Below are positions 1-7,907 of a stretch of 64,000 nucleotides of DNA, piece after piece. The notes below the pieces were generated by a model that did no database searches, was not told the DNA's origin, and saw only the letters and a program-made list of their open reading frames with translations. Numbering within the stretch: the first letter of the stretch is position 1; each line of letters begins with the position of its first letter. The position numbers were made by a program, and so were the translations under genes. Source of the DNA: Oceanisphaera marina (GTDB lineage Bacteria > Pseudomonadota > Gammaproteobacteria > Enterobacterales > Aeromonadaceae); NCBI RefSeq assembly GCF_014643915.1, contig NZ_BMKE01000014.1, positions 34,977 to 98,976 of the forward strand, given 5' to 3'.

Positions 1-465
1 AGCGGGCTGCGCCGCCTGAGTGGTGGGATTTCTCCCACCACTCTGCTGCTTGGAGTGGGCAGTGGCCTGAGCTTTGCCCTGACCTCGCTGTGGGTACGCG
101 AAGCCAGCTTGTTGCTGGAGCTGACGTTTCCCTTTTCCGCGGCCTGGGTATTGCTGCTGGTGATCAGCCTGCAAACCCTGTTGCTGGTCGGCTGGCTGGC
201 ATGGCGCGATCGGTCCAGCTTGAGTGGCCTGGTGAAGCACCCCACATTGACGGCCGCGGTTAGCATCACCAGTTGCCTGGGGTCTATCGGTTGGTTCAGC
301 GCCATGAGCCTGGAAAGCGTGGCGCTGGTTAAAACCCTCGGCCAGATTGAGGTGCTGTTTACCCTGCTGATTTCGGCCTATTACTTCAAGGTGAAACTGA
401 CCCGTCAGGATCACTGGGGGCTGGCACTCATCGTTATCGCCGCCATTTGCGTGATGTGGGCCTAG
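1..465 (+). CDS. DMT/EamA-family transporter, C-terminal part
   Basis: The reading frame is open from the first base of the window, so this is the 3' end of a gene that starts upstream; the GTG at 55 is only the first internal start-like codon. The visible ~154 residues are strongly hydrophobic with about four to five membrane segments. They include a typical EamA repeat ending: a helix, a segment similar to 'ALVKTLGQIEVLFTLLIS', a short basic loop and a last helix. Proteins of this superfamily export or import small metabolites across the inner membrane; the substrate cannot be told. It is convergent with rarD, another member of the same superfamily, with only five bases between the stop codons. 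Confidence 0.75.
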   Translation, partial: SGLRRLSGGISPTTLLLGVGSGLSFALTSLWVREASLLLELTFPFSAAWVLLLVISLQTLLLVGWLAWRDRSSLSGLVKHPTLTAAVSITSCLGSIGWFSAMSLESVALVKTLGQIEVLFTLLISAYYFKVKLTRQDHWGLALIVIAAICVMWA

Positions 466-470
466 GATCG

Positions 471-1370
471 CTAGCGTCTGTCATTGAATCGATAGCGCCT
501 GAATGCCAGCAGCTGCTTCACGCCTTCAACCACCAACAAAGCCACAGCCAGCCAGATGGCGATATAGGTTGGCCACTCTTCGGCCTTGATGCTTTCACCC
601 AGTATCAGCGAGACAAACACCAGCAAGATGGGCTCAACGTAGCCCAGCAGACCGAACAGGCTAAATGGCAAACGGCGGCTGGCCAGAATGTAGCACACCA
701 GCGCCAGGGCACTGACCATACCCAGCCCCAGCACCAGCAACCAAAGCACAGGCCGCTGGTCGAATGCGGCGAACGGCATATCAATCGATAATACAAACCA
801 GGCGGCTACCGGCACTATCAGCAACATGTCGACCCAGAGCCCGCCCAGATTATCGCTGCCCAGCCAACGGCGCCACACAAAATATGCCGGATAACCAATG
901 GCCACCACCATGGTTTCCCAGGAAACACCGCCTGCCTGCCAGAGTTCATTGCCGACGCCGACGGCGGCAAAACCCACCGCCGCCCACTGCAATCGGCTGG
1001 GCCGTTCCTGATACAAAAAACGGCCAATCAGCACCAACACCAGGGGCATCATAAAATAACCCAGCGACACCGGCAGTCCACGGCCGTTAATGGGCGCCCA
1101 CATAAAGATCCAGAGCTGTACGCCCACCAGCGCGGCAGACAGGGGCAGTCCAAACCACAACACAGGCCGTGATTTAAGTGCGGAGAACAGGGTTTTTACC
1201 AAACGCCAGTCGCCACTATAAAGTAGAAACAACCCGGCACAGGGCATGGTCAGCAGCATGCGCCAGCCAAACACCACTTCGGCACTCAGTGGTTGCATCA
1301 GGCTGGCGTAATAATACAAAAACGCAAACAGTACCGACGAAAATACCGACAGCGCAAGACCCTTGGTCAC
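471..1370 (-). CDS. rarD: RarD-type DMT superfamily permease
   Basis: A 299-residue integral membrane protein with about ten predicted helices and two EamA repeats. Its length and sequence pattern match RarD proteins: an N-terminal 'FAFLYYYASLMQPLSAEVVFG'-like segment and a late 'LLGYVEPILLVFVS' segment. RarD is an inner-membrane drug/metabolite transporter of uncertain substrate (early reports linked it to chloramphenicol resistance). The start is GTG, preceded by AGGAG at a spacing of about six bases. The upstream region faces a divergent lipoprotein gene. Confidence 0.85.
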   Translation of the reverse strand: MTKGLALSVFSSVLFAFLYYYASLMQPLSAEVVFGWRMLLTMPCAGLFLLYSGDWRLVKTLFSALKSRPVLWFGLPLSAALVGVQLWIFMWAPINGRGLPVSLGYFMMPLVLVLIGRFLYQERPSRLQWAAVGFAAVGVGNELWQAGGVSWETMVVAIGYPAYFVWRRWLGSDNLGGLWVDMLLIVPVAAWFVLSIDMPFAAFDQRPVLWLLVLGLGMVSALALVCYILASRRLPFSLFGLLGYVEPILLVFVSLILGESIKAEEWPTYIAIWLAVALLVVEGVKQLLAFRRYRFNDRR

Positions 1371-1572
1371 TCTGCTCTCCTCTTGTTATTGATACCTGTG
1401 ATTCGGTCGGCAGCTTAACAGTTTCCAGCTGAAATATTGAGCTAACCCAGTAAATAAAAGCAGAAAATACGCCGCCTAATTGCATTTAATGTAGCAGAGG
1501 ACACTATTTACCCCACCCATTAACCTGATATTTACAAACCGGCTTTATTGAACACAAATCCGGTAATGAGTA

Positions 1573-1600
1573 TTGAATTTGCCATTAAACCCGCTATAAC
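1573..1600 (+). promoter_or_regulatory. sigma-70-like promoter of the lipoprotein gene
   Basis: TTGAAT and TATAAC are separated by 16 bases, placing a transcription start near 1607, about 23 bases before the ATG of the next gene. The -10 has five of six consensus bases. This is inferred from consensus only. Confidence 0.5.
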
Positions 1601-1629
1601 AAGAACTTTGTTATTTCAGGGTAATCGTC

Positions 1630-2493
1630 ATGCGTTTTCTTTTTTTATTATGGCCAATTTTATTGCTTGGCGGTTGTATCACGGCTCAGGGCCAGTCGCT
1701 ATTACTGGACCCCATTGCCACCTTTGATTCCCCCTTGGCAGAAACATCCGGTTTGGTGCGCTGGCAGCAAGGGTTTATCAGCCATAACGACAGCGGTAAT
1801 GACGCAGAGCTGTTTATGCTCTCGCCTGAGGGCAAAATAACCGCACGCTTGCCCGTAAGCGCCGGTAATCACGATTGGGAGGACATAAGCGTACGCGGTA
1901 ATACCCTGTATGTGGCCGATACCGGCAATAATCGGGGCCGACGTCGCGATTTAAGCATATTGCCGCTGACCTTGTTGCACGATCAGGTACAGGTGCAACC
2001 GTCGCTGCCGCTCGCTTATGCCGAACAGAGCCAGTTTCAACCTGCTCCCCATCAACATAACTTTGATGCCGAAGCGCTCACCTGGGTGGCCGACGAATTA
2101 TGGCTGTTTACCAAGCGTTGGCTCGATCAGCACACCGCTATTTACACCGTGCCGACCACAGGTAACCCGGCGCCACTGCAGGCCCGGCAGCGGCTGAATA
2201 CCGACATGCTGGTAACGGGGGCCGACTTTGACAGCCAGACCAACACCTTGCTGTTGCTCGGCTACAGCCGCAACTGGTGGAACCGCACTGCCTGGATTTG
2301 GCTCTATCCGGTACAAGATGGCCGCGTGCTGGAACACCAGGGGCGACGTTTGCAATTAAACAAAAACGGCCAGTTTGAAGGCATTGCTCTGGGCCGGGAT
2401 GGCTTTATCTATGTAACCCGAGAAAGCCACGATACCAACCTGTTCCGCAGCCGCCAGTCACTGACCGACTTGCTCGCTGATTCACCATTCTGA
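1630..2493 (+). CDS. Lipoprotein, predicted beta-propeller fold
   Basis: A 287-residue protein with a lipoprotein signal peptide: hydrophobic h-region, then lipobox LLGGC with the lipidated Cys near residue 16. The mature part has repeated short beta-strand-like units with motifs such as 'ETSGL', 'HNDSGND', 'DWEDI' and 'VADTGNN'. These recall a family of bacterial propeller-like proteins related to SdiA-regulated or phytase-like proteins. No catalytic residues can be assigned. The start has CAGGG eight bases upstream. Its stop codon lies inside the first repeat of the Pho box that precedes the next operon, so the two transcription units are tightly packed. Function unknown. Confidence 0.7.
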   Translation: MRFLFLLWPILLLGGCITAQGQSLLLDPIATFDSPLAETSGLVRWQQGFISHNDSGNDAELFMLSPEGKITARLPVSAGNHDWEDISVRGNTLYVADTGNNRGRRRDLSILPLTLLHDQVQVQPSLPLAYAEQSQFQPAPHQHNFDAEALTWVADELWLFTKRWLDQHTAIYTVPTTGNPAPLQARQRLNTDMLVTGADFDSQTNTLLLLGYSRNWWNRTAWIWLYPVQDGRVLEHQGRRLQLNKNGQFEGIALGRDGFIYVTRESHDTNLFRSRQSLTDLLADSPF

Positions 2494-2540
2494 CATGACA
2501 CTGGCATAAAACTGCCATAAAAGGACCACCTCCCTGTCAT
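2490..2540 (+). promoter_or_regulatory. PhoB box (Pho-box direct repeats)
   Basis: Three consecutive 11-bp units start with CTGACAT (2490), CTGGCAT (2501) and CTGCCAT (2512). The second and third are each followed by AAAA. A further exact CTGTCAT sits at 2534, two 11-bp turns further on. The PhoB consensus is 7-bp CTGTCAT repeats separated by 4-bp A/T-rich spacers, so the spacing and sequence fit well. A possible -10 (TAGCAT, 2551) follows. The site lies immediately upstream of the ABC importer/phosphatase operon, implying induction by phosphate starvation. PhoB itself is not in the window. Confidence 0.75.
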
Positions 2541-2595
2541 CTACTTTGCCTAGCATCGGCTTCGAACCTGACTCATGTCCCGAGGATTGCAACCG

Positions 2596-3648
2596 ATGAA
2601 AAGCATATTGAAAATATCCAGCCTGCTGACTCTGAGCTTAGGCACTCCAGCTGTGCTCGCCGCCGACATCGCCGAGCTGGAACAAAAAGCACGTGCGGAG
2701 GGAAAAATATACAGTGTCGGCATGCCCGACAGCTGGGCCAACTGGAAAGATACCTGGCGGGATCTCGGCGAACAATTTGATCTTGAGCATCAAGACACCG
2801 ACATGAGCTCGGCGCAGGAAATTGCCAAGTTCGCCGCAGAAAAAGACAATGCCACCGCCGATATTGGCGACGTTGGCGCCGCGTTTGGCCCCATTGCCGT
2901 TCGCCAGGGCGTGACCCAGGCCTATAAACCCACCACCTGGGAGCAAATCCCCGACTGGGCCAAAGATAAAGACGGCCACTGGATGCTGGGCTACACCGGC
3001 ACCATTGCGTTTATCGTCAATAACGAACTGGTCCACAAGGCCCCCACTTCCTGGCAGGACTTGCTGGAAGGTGACTATCAGGTCACCGTTGGTGACGTGG
3101 GCGTGGCCGCACAGGCCAACAGTGCCATTCTGGCTGCCGCCTTCGCCCAGGGTGGTGATGAATCCAATATCACACCGGCGCTGAATTTATTTGCCGAGTT
3201 GGCCAAACAAAATCGTTTATCCCCCATAGACCCCAATATTGCCAATCTGGAAAAAGGGGAAGTGGAAATGGCCATCTTGTGGGATTTCAACGCCTTGAAC
3301 TATCGGGACCAAATTGACCGCGAGCGTTTTACCGTCGTTATCCCCTCTGATGGTTCACTGATTTCCGGCTATGCCACCATTATCAATAAATATGCCAAAC
3401 ACCCGAACGCGGCCAAACTGGCTCGGGAATATATATTGAGTGATGCGGGGCAAATCAATCTGGCGCGTGGTTATGCCCGTCCGATCCGCGACCAGGTGAC
3501 GCTGCCGGCCGAGGTACAGCAAAAGCTGCTGCCACAGGAAATGTACGCCGCAGCACGACCTGTTGCCGACCATGATGCCTGGGAAAAAAGCACGCGCACC
3601 CTGTCGCGCCAATGGCAATCGGCAGTGCTGATCCACCAGCAGAGGTAA
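2596..3648 (+). CDS. ABC transporter periplasmic solute-binding protein (PhoB-regulated operon)
   Basis: The frame is open from ATG 2575, but the second ATG (2596) has a GAGG Shine-Dalgarno and gives a clean Sec signal peptide ending in PAVLAA; the first ATG has no ribosome site. The mature ~325 residues look like the iron/polyamine/phosphonate-type solute-binding family (PotD/AfuA/PhnS-like), with 'TGTIAFIVNNE', 'PTSWQDLL' and 'MAILWDFNALNYR' segments. It is the first gene of a six-gene operon whose other members are two permeases, an ATPase and two phosphatase-like enzymes. With the Pho box upstream, the ligand is most likely a phosphorylated or phosphonate compound (inference); ferric iron or polyamine remain possible from fold alone. 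Confidence 0.8.
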   Translation: MKSILKISSLLTLSLGTPAVLAADIAELEQKARAEGKIYSVGMPDSWANWKDTWRDLGEQFDLEHQDTDMSSAQEIAKFAAEKDNATADIGDVGAAFGPIAVRQGVTQAYKPTTWEQIPDWAKDKDGHWMLGYTGTIAFIVNNELVHKAPTSWQDLLEGDYQVTVGDVGVAAQANSAILAAAFAQGGDESNITPALNLFAELAKQNRLSPIDPNIANLEKGEVEMAILWDFNALNYRDQIDRERFTVVIPSDGSLISGYATIINKYAKHPNAAKLAREYILSDAGQINLARGYARPIRDQVTLPAEVQQKLLPQEMYAAARPVADHDAWEKSTRTLSRQWQSAVLIHQQR

Positions 3649-3652
3649 AGAC

Positions 3653-4456
3653 ATGCGCAAGGTCATACTGGTCGTTATCGACGGCCTGGCCTACGAGGTA
3701 GCCCGAAACTGCATGGGCTACCTGCAGGGCCTGAGCGAAGCTGATCAACTCACCAGCTACAAAATGCAATGCGAGCTGCCCGCGGTGTCTCGCCCCCTTT
3801 ATGAATGCATACTCACCGGCATTCGTCCGGTGGACAGCGGCATATTGAATAACGACATAACGCGACTCAGCACCCAGCAAAGTCTGTTCTCGCTTGCTCG
3901 CCAAGCAGGACTAACCACAGCGGCGGCGGCTTATCACTGGGTGAGCGAGCTATATAACCGCACGCCCTATCAGCCAATACGGGATCGCTTCACTCAAGAT
4001 ACTGAGCTCCCCATTCAGTACGGCCTGTTCTATTCCCAGGACCATTACCCGGACTGTCACCTGCTACAAGACGCGGAAATTCTGAGAACGCGATTCGACC
4101 CGGACTTGCTGTTGATTCATCCCATGAACACCGACGATGCCGGCCATAAATTCGGTCTGGACTCCCGCCAGTATCGTAACAGTGCCCGGCGTTTCGATCT
4201 GCTGCTGGCCGACTATCTGCCGCGCTGGCTGGAGGAAGGTTATCAGGTGCTGATCACCAGTGACCATGGCATGAACCGGGATCACAGCCACAGTGGCATC
4301 TTGCCCGAAGAGCGAGAAATACCACTGCTGGTGGCAGGAGATGCCTTTAGTCATGATCGTCATGCCCACCCGCAACAAGTCGAGCTGTGTGGCACTATCG
4401 CCAGTCTGCTGGGGGCGCCCCATGAAAAAACCATGTGCAGCGAGTTATTGAAATGA
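3653..4456 (+). CDS. Alkaline-phosphatase-superfamily phosphodiesterase/phosphatase
   Basis: A 267-residue protein of the type I phosphodiesterase / nucleotide pyrophosphatase family. Metal and catalytic positions are visible: Asp10 in VVIDG, the nucleophile position Ser46 in LPAVSRPLY, Asp161/162 and His165 in MNTDDAGHKFG, Asp204-His205 in TSDHGM, and a late His in HSHSG. There is no signal peptide, so it probably acts in the cytoplasm on an imported substrate. It starts four bases after the binding-protein gene and overlaps the permease start by ATGA. The set suggests import of an organophosphate or phosphonate followed by release of phosphate. The exact substrate is unknown; it is shorter than phosphonoacetate hydrolase. 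Confidence 0.75.
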   Translation: MRKVILVVIDGLAYEVARNCMGYLQGLSEADQLTSYKMQCELPAVSRPLYECILTGIRPVDSGILNNDITRLSTQQSLFSLARQAGLTTAAAAYHWVSELYNRTPYQPIRDRFTQDTELPIQYGLFYSQDHYPDCHLLQDAEILRTRFDPDLLLIHPMNTDDAGHKFGLDSRQYRNSARRFDLLLADYLPRWLEEGYQVLITSDHGMNRDHSHSGILPEEREIPLLVAGDAFSHDRHAHPQQVELCGTIASLLGAPHEKTMCSELLK

Positions 4457-5379
4457 GTGAACCACTAACCGCCAATTTCCATCAAAAGCTCTCTCTTGAG
4501 CCAGCACAATCACCCCGCTATCTTGATGAAACAACGCCCGCCGCCAGCCCTACCCTTTGGCGGCGGGCGTTGCCTTTGCTCTGGCTGCTGCCCTTTGCAC
4601 TGGTCTTTGGCTTGTTTCAGCTGGCCCCCATCTTGTGGGTGCTGGTCAACGCCTTTCAGGTCGACGGACTCTGGAGCCTGAATAACTTCAAGGAAATTAT
4701 CGACTCGCCCTTTTATCTGCAGTCGTTCTCTAACAGCATTGATTTGGCGCTCTGGTCCAGCCTGCTGGGTTTGCTGATTGCCCTGGCGGGCACGGCAGCC
4801 TTACGCCAGGTACCGGGGAAGCTGCAAGACATGGTGGTGGCCTTCACCACCATGGCCAGCAATTTTTCCGGGGTACCGCTGGCATTTGCCTTTATCGTAC
4901 TGCTGGGCATGAACGGGGCCCTGACCCTGCTGCTGCAGGAGACCGGACTGATTGATGGCTTCAACCTGTATTCACGCAGCGGATTAATCATTCTCTATAC
5001 CTATTTTCAAATTCCGCTGGCCATGCTGTTGCTCTATCCGGCGTTCGATGGCCTGCAAAAAGACTGGCGAGACGCTGCCGCGCTGCTCGGCGCACCGTGC
5101 TGGCAATACTGGCTGCGGGTTGCCTTGCCCGTGCTGACCCCCGCCTTGCTGGGTACCTTTATCATACTGCTGGCCAATGCCCTGGGGGCCTATGCCAGTA
5201 CCTTCGCCCTGATGACCAGCAACTACAACCTGGTCACCATACAAATATCGGCCCTGGTCGCCGGTGATATCTTCCTGGAGCCCCAGCTGGCTGCCGCACT
5301 TTCGCTATTGCTGATGGCCATATTGTTGCTGGTGACCGGCATCAATCAGTGGATCATCAACCGGAGTCGTTATGAGTAA
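4453..5379 (+). CDS. ABC transporter permease, first subunit
   Basis: A binding-protein-dependent inner-membrane permease with about six helices and the EAA-type loop 'DAAALLGAPCWQYWLRVALPVLTPALLG'. The start used here (ATG overlapping the previous stop as ATGA) is preferred over an in-frame ATG 18 bases upstream that lies inside the preceding gene. The family is PotB/ThiP/PhnU-like. It overlaps the second permease by eight bases, indicating translational coupling. Confidence 0.85.
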   Translation: MSEPLTANFHQKLSLEPAQSPRYLDETTPAASPTLWRRALPLLWLLPFALVFGLFQLAPILWVLVNAFQVDGLWSLNNFKEIIDSPFYLQSFSNSIDLALWSSLLGLLIALAGTAALRQVPGKLQDMVVAFTTMASNFSGVPLAFAFIVLLGMNGALTLLLQETGLIDGFNLYSRSGLIILYTYFQIPLAMLLLYPAFDGLQKDWRDAAALLGAPCWQYWLRVALPVLTPALLGTFIILLANALGAYASTFALMTSNYNLVTIQISALVAGDIFLEPQLAAALSLLLMAILLLVTGINQWIINRSRYE

Positions 5380-6163
5380 CGCATTCAAGGCCCCGCTACT
5401 GGCTCGATTAACGGTCAATGGTCTGCTGCTTATGCTGGCCGCGCCCATTCTGATCACCCTGGTGTACTCCCTGTCAGCCCAATGGGGAGCCCATATTCTT
5501 CCTCGTGGCTTTACGCTGGACTGGTACATCACACTGTGGTCAGACAGCCGGTTTCTGGCCGCCTTTGCCCGCTCACTGCTGGTATGTCTGGCCGCCTTGC
5601 TGCTCAGCCTGCTGCTGATACTACCCACGCTGTTCGTGGTGTTCTATTACTTCCCTCGCCTGAAGGGACTGATGAATCTGCTGATTTTACTGCCGTTCGC
5701 GGTGCCGCCCGTGGTGTCCTCGGTAGGCCTGTTACAACTGTATGCTGGGGGCCCCCTGCCGCTGGTCGGTGGCCCCTGGATATTGATTTTCTGCTATTTC
5801 ACCATCAGCCTGCTCTTTATGTATCGTGCACTGGCCAATAACCTAGAGGCCATTCCCCTGGTCGATCTGATAGATGCGGCGCACTTGCTGGGCGCCAGCA
5901 CTGTGTTTGCTTTTTTACGGCTGGTGCTGCCGAATATCCGTAATGGCCTGCTGGCCGCGCTGTTTTTGTCTTTTTCCTTCCTGTTCGGGGAATTTGTGTT
6001 CGCCAATATGCTGGTCGGCACCCGTTATGAAACCCTGCAGGTATATCTGTACAGCCAACGCACCAACAGTGGTCACTTTACCAGTGCCATGGTGATGTCT
6101 TATTTCGTTTTCATTGGTGTGGCGACCTGGTTCGCCTTGCGCCTGCAAACCCGGAGTCACTGA
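5372..6163 (+). CDS. ABC transporter permease, second subunit
   Basis: A 263-residue permease with about six helices and an EAA loop ('DAAHLLGASTVFAFLRLVLPNIRNGLLAA'). It is PotC/PhnV-like and would form the heterodimeric channel with the preceding permease. CCGGAG lies upstream of its ATG within the previous gene. The last base of its stop codon is the first base of the ATPase gene. Confidence 0.85.
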   Translation: MSNAFKAPLLARLTVNGLLLMLAAPILITLVYSLSAQWGAHILPRGFTLDWYITLWSDSRFLAAFARSLLVCLAALLLSLLLILPTLFVVFYYFPRLKGLMNLLILLPFAVPPVVSSVGLLQLYAGGPLPLVGGPWILIFCYFTISLLFMYRALANNLEAIPLVDLIDAAHLLGASTVFAFLRLVLPNIRNGLLAALFLSFSFLFGEFVFANMLVGTRYETLQVYLYSQRTNSGHFTSAMVMSYFVFIGVATWFALRLQTRSH

Positions 6164-7179
6164 TGCATTATCTGGAAGTTGCCAATCTGAGCAAATCATT
6201 TACCGACACGCCCGTGTTCAAGAACATCAGCTTCGACATCAGCAAGGGAGAATTTATTACCCTGCTGGGACCTTCGGGCTGTGGAAAGTCGACGCTGTTA
6301 CGCAGTCTGGCAGGGCTGGTTACGCCAGATGCGGGGAAAATACGGGTAGCCGGAGAAGACATTACCGGATTAAAACCGCAGCAACGCGGCATTGGCATGG
6401 TCTTTCAAAACTATGCGCTGTTTCCCAATCTGACCGTGACCGGCAACATTGCCTTTGGCCTTGCCAGACAGCGCATCAACAAACAGGATATGGCCCGACG
6501 CGTAACCGAGGTAATCGAACTGGTCGGTCTGAATGGCCGAGAAAATGTTTATCCGGGCACACTGTCGGGAGGCCAGCGCCAGCGCGTCGCCCTGGCCCGA
6601 GCGCTGGTGGTGCGACCACGCATCCTGCTGCTGGACGAGCCCTTGTCGGCCCTCGATGCCCCGATTCGCAAACACCTACGCGAACAAATACGCACCATAC
6701 AACAGCGGCTCAATCTAACGACCGTGTTTGTTACCCATGATCAGGAAGAAGCCTTGACCCTGTCGGATCGGGTGTTTGTGATGAATCAGGGGCAAATTGT
6801 ACAGGCCGATACGGCAGAAGCCGTTTACACCCGCCCCGCCAGTGATTTTGTCGCAGGCTTTATCGGCAATTACAATCTGCTGTCACCCGAGCAGGCTCGT
6901 CGGTTGCTGGGGCTGACCATTACCGGCAAACTGGCCCTGCGCCCCGAGTCTATTTATATTCGAGAGCCGGGCAGAGACTATGGTCCGGCCATGACGACGC
7001 CCATCGCGGCCAGAGTCATCAGCCATCAACTGCTGGGCAATGTGATCCGTTATCATATCGAGGCGGCGGCGTGTCTGCTGACAGTGGATAGCCTGAATCG
7101 GGGTGCCCGGGCGCTGTTGCCGGCTGGCAGCACACTTGAACTGTTGTTCGACCGAACCGAGTTAAAGGAAGTTGCATGA
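6163..7179 (+). CDS. ABC transporter ATP-binding subunit
   Basis: A 338-residue ATPase of the PotA/FbpC/UgpC type. Walker A GPSGCGKS is near residue 40, the Q-loop follows FQNYALF, the signature is LSGGQRQR, Walker B is ILLLDEP with the D-loop SALD, and the switch His is in THDQEE. The C-terminal ~100 residues form a TOBE-like domain typical of importers for polyols, iron, polyamines and phosphonates. It energises the two preceding permeases and overlaps the next gene by four bases. Confidence 0.88.
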   Translation: MHYLEVANLSKSFTDTPVFKNISFDISKGEFITLLGPSGCGKSTLLRSLAGLVTPDAGKIRVAGEDITGLKPQQRGIGMVFQNYALFPNLTVTGNIAFGLARQRINKQDMARRVTEVIELVGLNGRENVYPGTLSGGQRQRVALARALVVRPRILLLDEPLSALDAPIRKHLREQIRTIQQRLNLTTVFVTHDQEEALTLSDRVFVMNQGQIVQADTAEAVYTRPASDFVAGFIGNYNLLSPEQARRLLGLTITGKLALRPESIYIREPGRDYGPAMTTPIAARVISHQLLGNVIRYHIEAAACLLTVDSLNRGARALLPAGSTLELLFDRTELKEVA

Positions 7180-7826
7180 TGAAACTGGCTATTTTCGATC
7201 TGGATGAAACCCTGATTGCCGGCGACTCCGCCAGTTTGTGGCTGGCATTTATGGTACGGCGCAAGCTGGCCAGTGCCGATATTCTGCAAGAAGAACAAAA
7301 ACTGATGAGCGCCTATTATCAGGGTCGCATGGACATGAGCGCCTACATGGCACTGACGCTGGCGCCCATTCGCTACTGGCAGCCCCAGGATCTTACCCCG
7401 CTGGTGGAAGAGTTTATAGAGCAGGACATATTACCGCGCGTCTATCCCGAGGCTCGCAAGCGACTGGCTTGGCATCAGGCTCAAGGTCATACGGTGGTGA
7501 TCGTCTCTGCCACCGGCGAACACCTGGTTAAACCCATCGCTCGGGCACTGGGCGTCGAGCATGCCATTGGCATCTTGCTCGACCGTAACGAGGGAGGCTA
7601 TACCGGCCGAACCCGCGGCGTGTACAGCTATCAGGAAGGTAAACTGGCCCGTTTGCATGACTGGCTGCACGATCAGCAGCTCACCCCCAGTGTGCGTTAT
7701 GCCTATAGCGACTCGCTCAATGATTTGCCCTTGCTGGAATACGCCGATCATGCAAGCGTGGTGAATGGCGATCAACATCTGTGCGCTATTGCTCGGCAAC
7801 GAGGCTGGGAACTGCTTGATTGGTAA
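7176..7826 (+). CDS. HAD-IB family phosphatase (SerB-like)
   Basis: A 216-residue haloacid-dehalogenase-superfamily enzyme: motif I DLDET with Asp8 (nucleophile) and Asp10, motif II 'VVIVSAT', a conserved Lys in 'EGKLARLHDWL', and motif IV 'YSDSLNDLPLLEYAD'. HAD-IB members include phosphoserine phosphatase and phosphoethanolamine/phosphocholine-type phosphatases. Encoded as the last gene of a PhoB-box operon with an importer and a second phosphohydrolase, it may remove phosphate from the product of the first hydrolysis (inference). ATG 7176 overlaps the ATPase stop; ATG 7179 is an alternative. Confidence 0.82.
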   Translation: MMKLAIFDLDETLIAGDSASLWLAFMVRRKLASADILQEEQKLMSAYYQGRMDMSAYMALTLAPIRYWQPQDLTPLVEEFIEQDILPRVYPEARKRLAWHQAQGHTVVIVSATGEHLVKPIARALGVEHAIGILLDRNEGGYTGRTRGVYSYQEGKLARLHDWLHDQQLTPSVRYAYSDSLNDLPLLEYADHASVVNGDQHLCAIARQRGWELLDW

Positions 7827-7878
7827 AGATAATGGTGGCGTTTGATGTCATCTATTTTTCATAAAAAGGTCATAGACT

Positions 7879-7905
7879 GCGCACCATAACAATAACATGG
7901 TGCGC
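7879..7905 (+). promoter_or_regulatory. Perfect hairpin abutting a start codon
   Basis: GCGCACCAT and ATGGTGCGC form a perfect 9-bp inverted repeat with a 9-base loop. Its 3' arm ends two bases before the ATG of the EAL/GGDEF gene. No ordinary Shine-Dalgarno is visible. The element could be an operator for a dimeric repressor, or an RNA hairpin that hides the initiation region. Confidence 0.5.
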
Positions 7906-7907
7906 CA

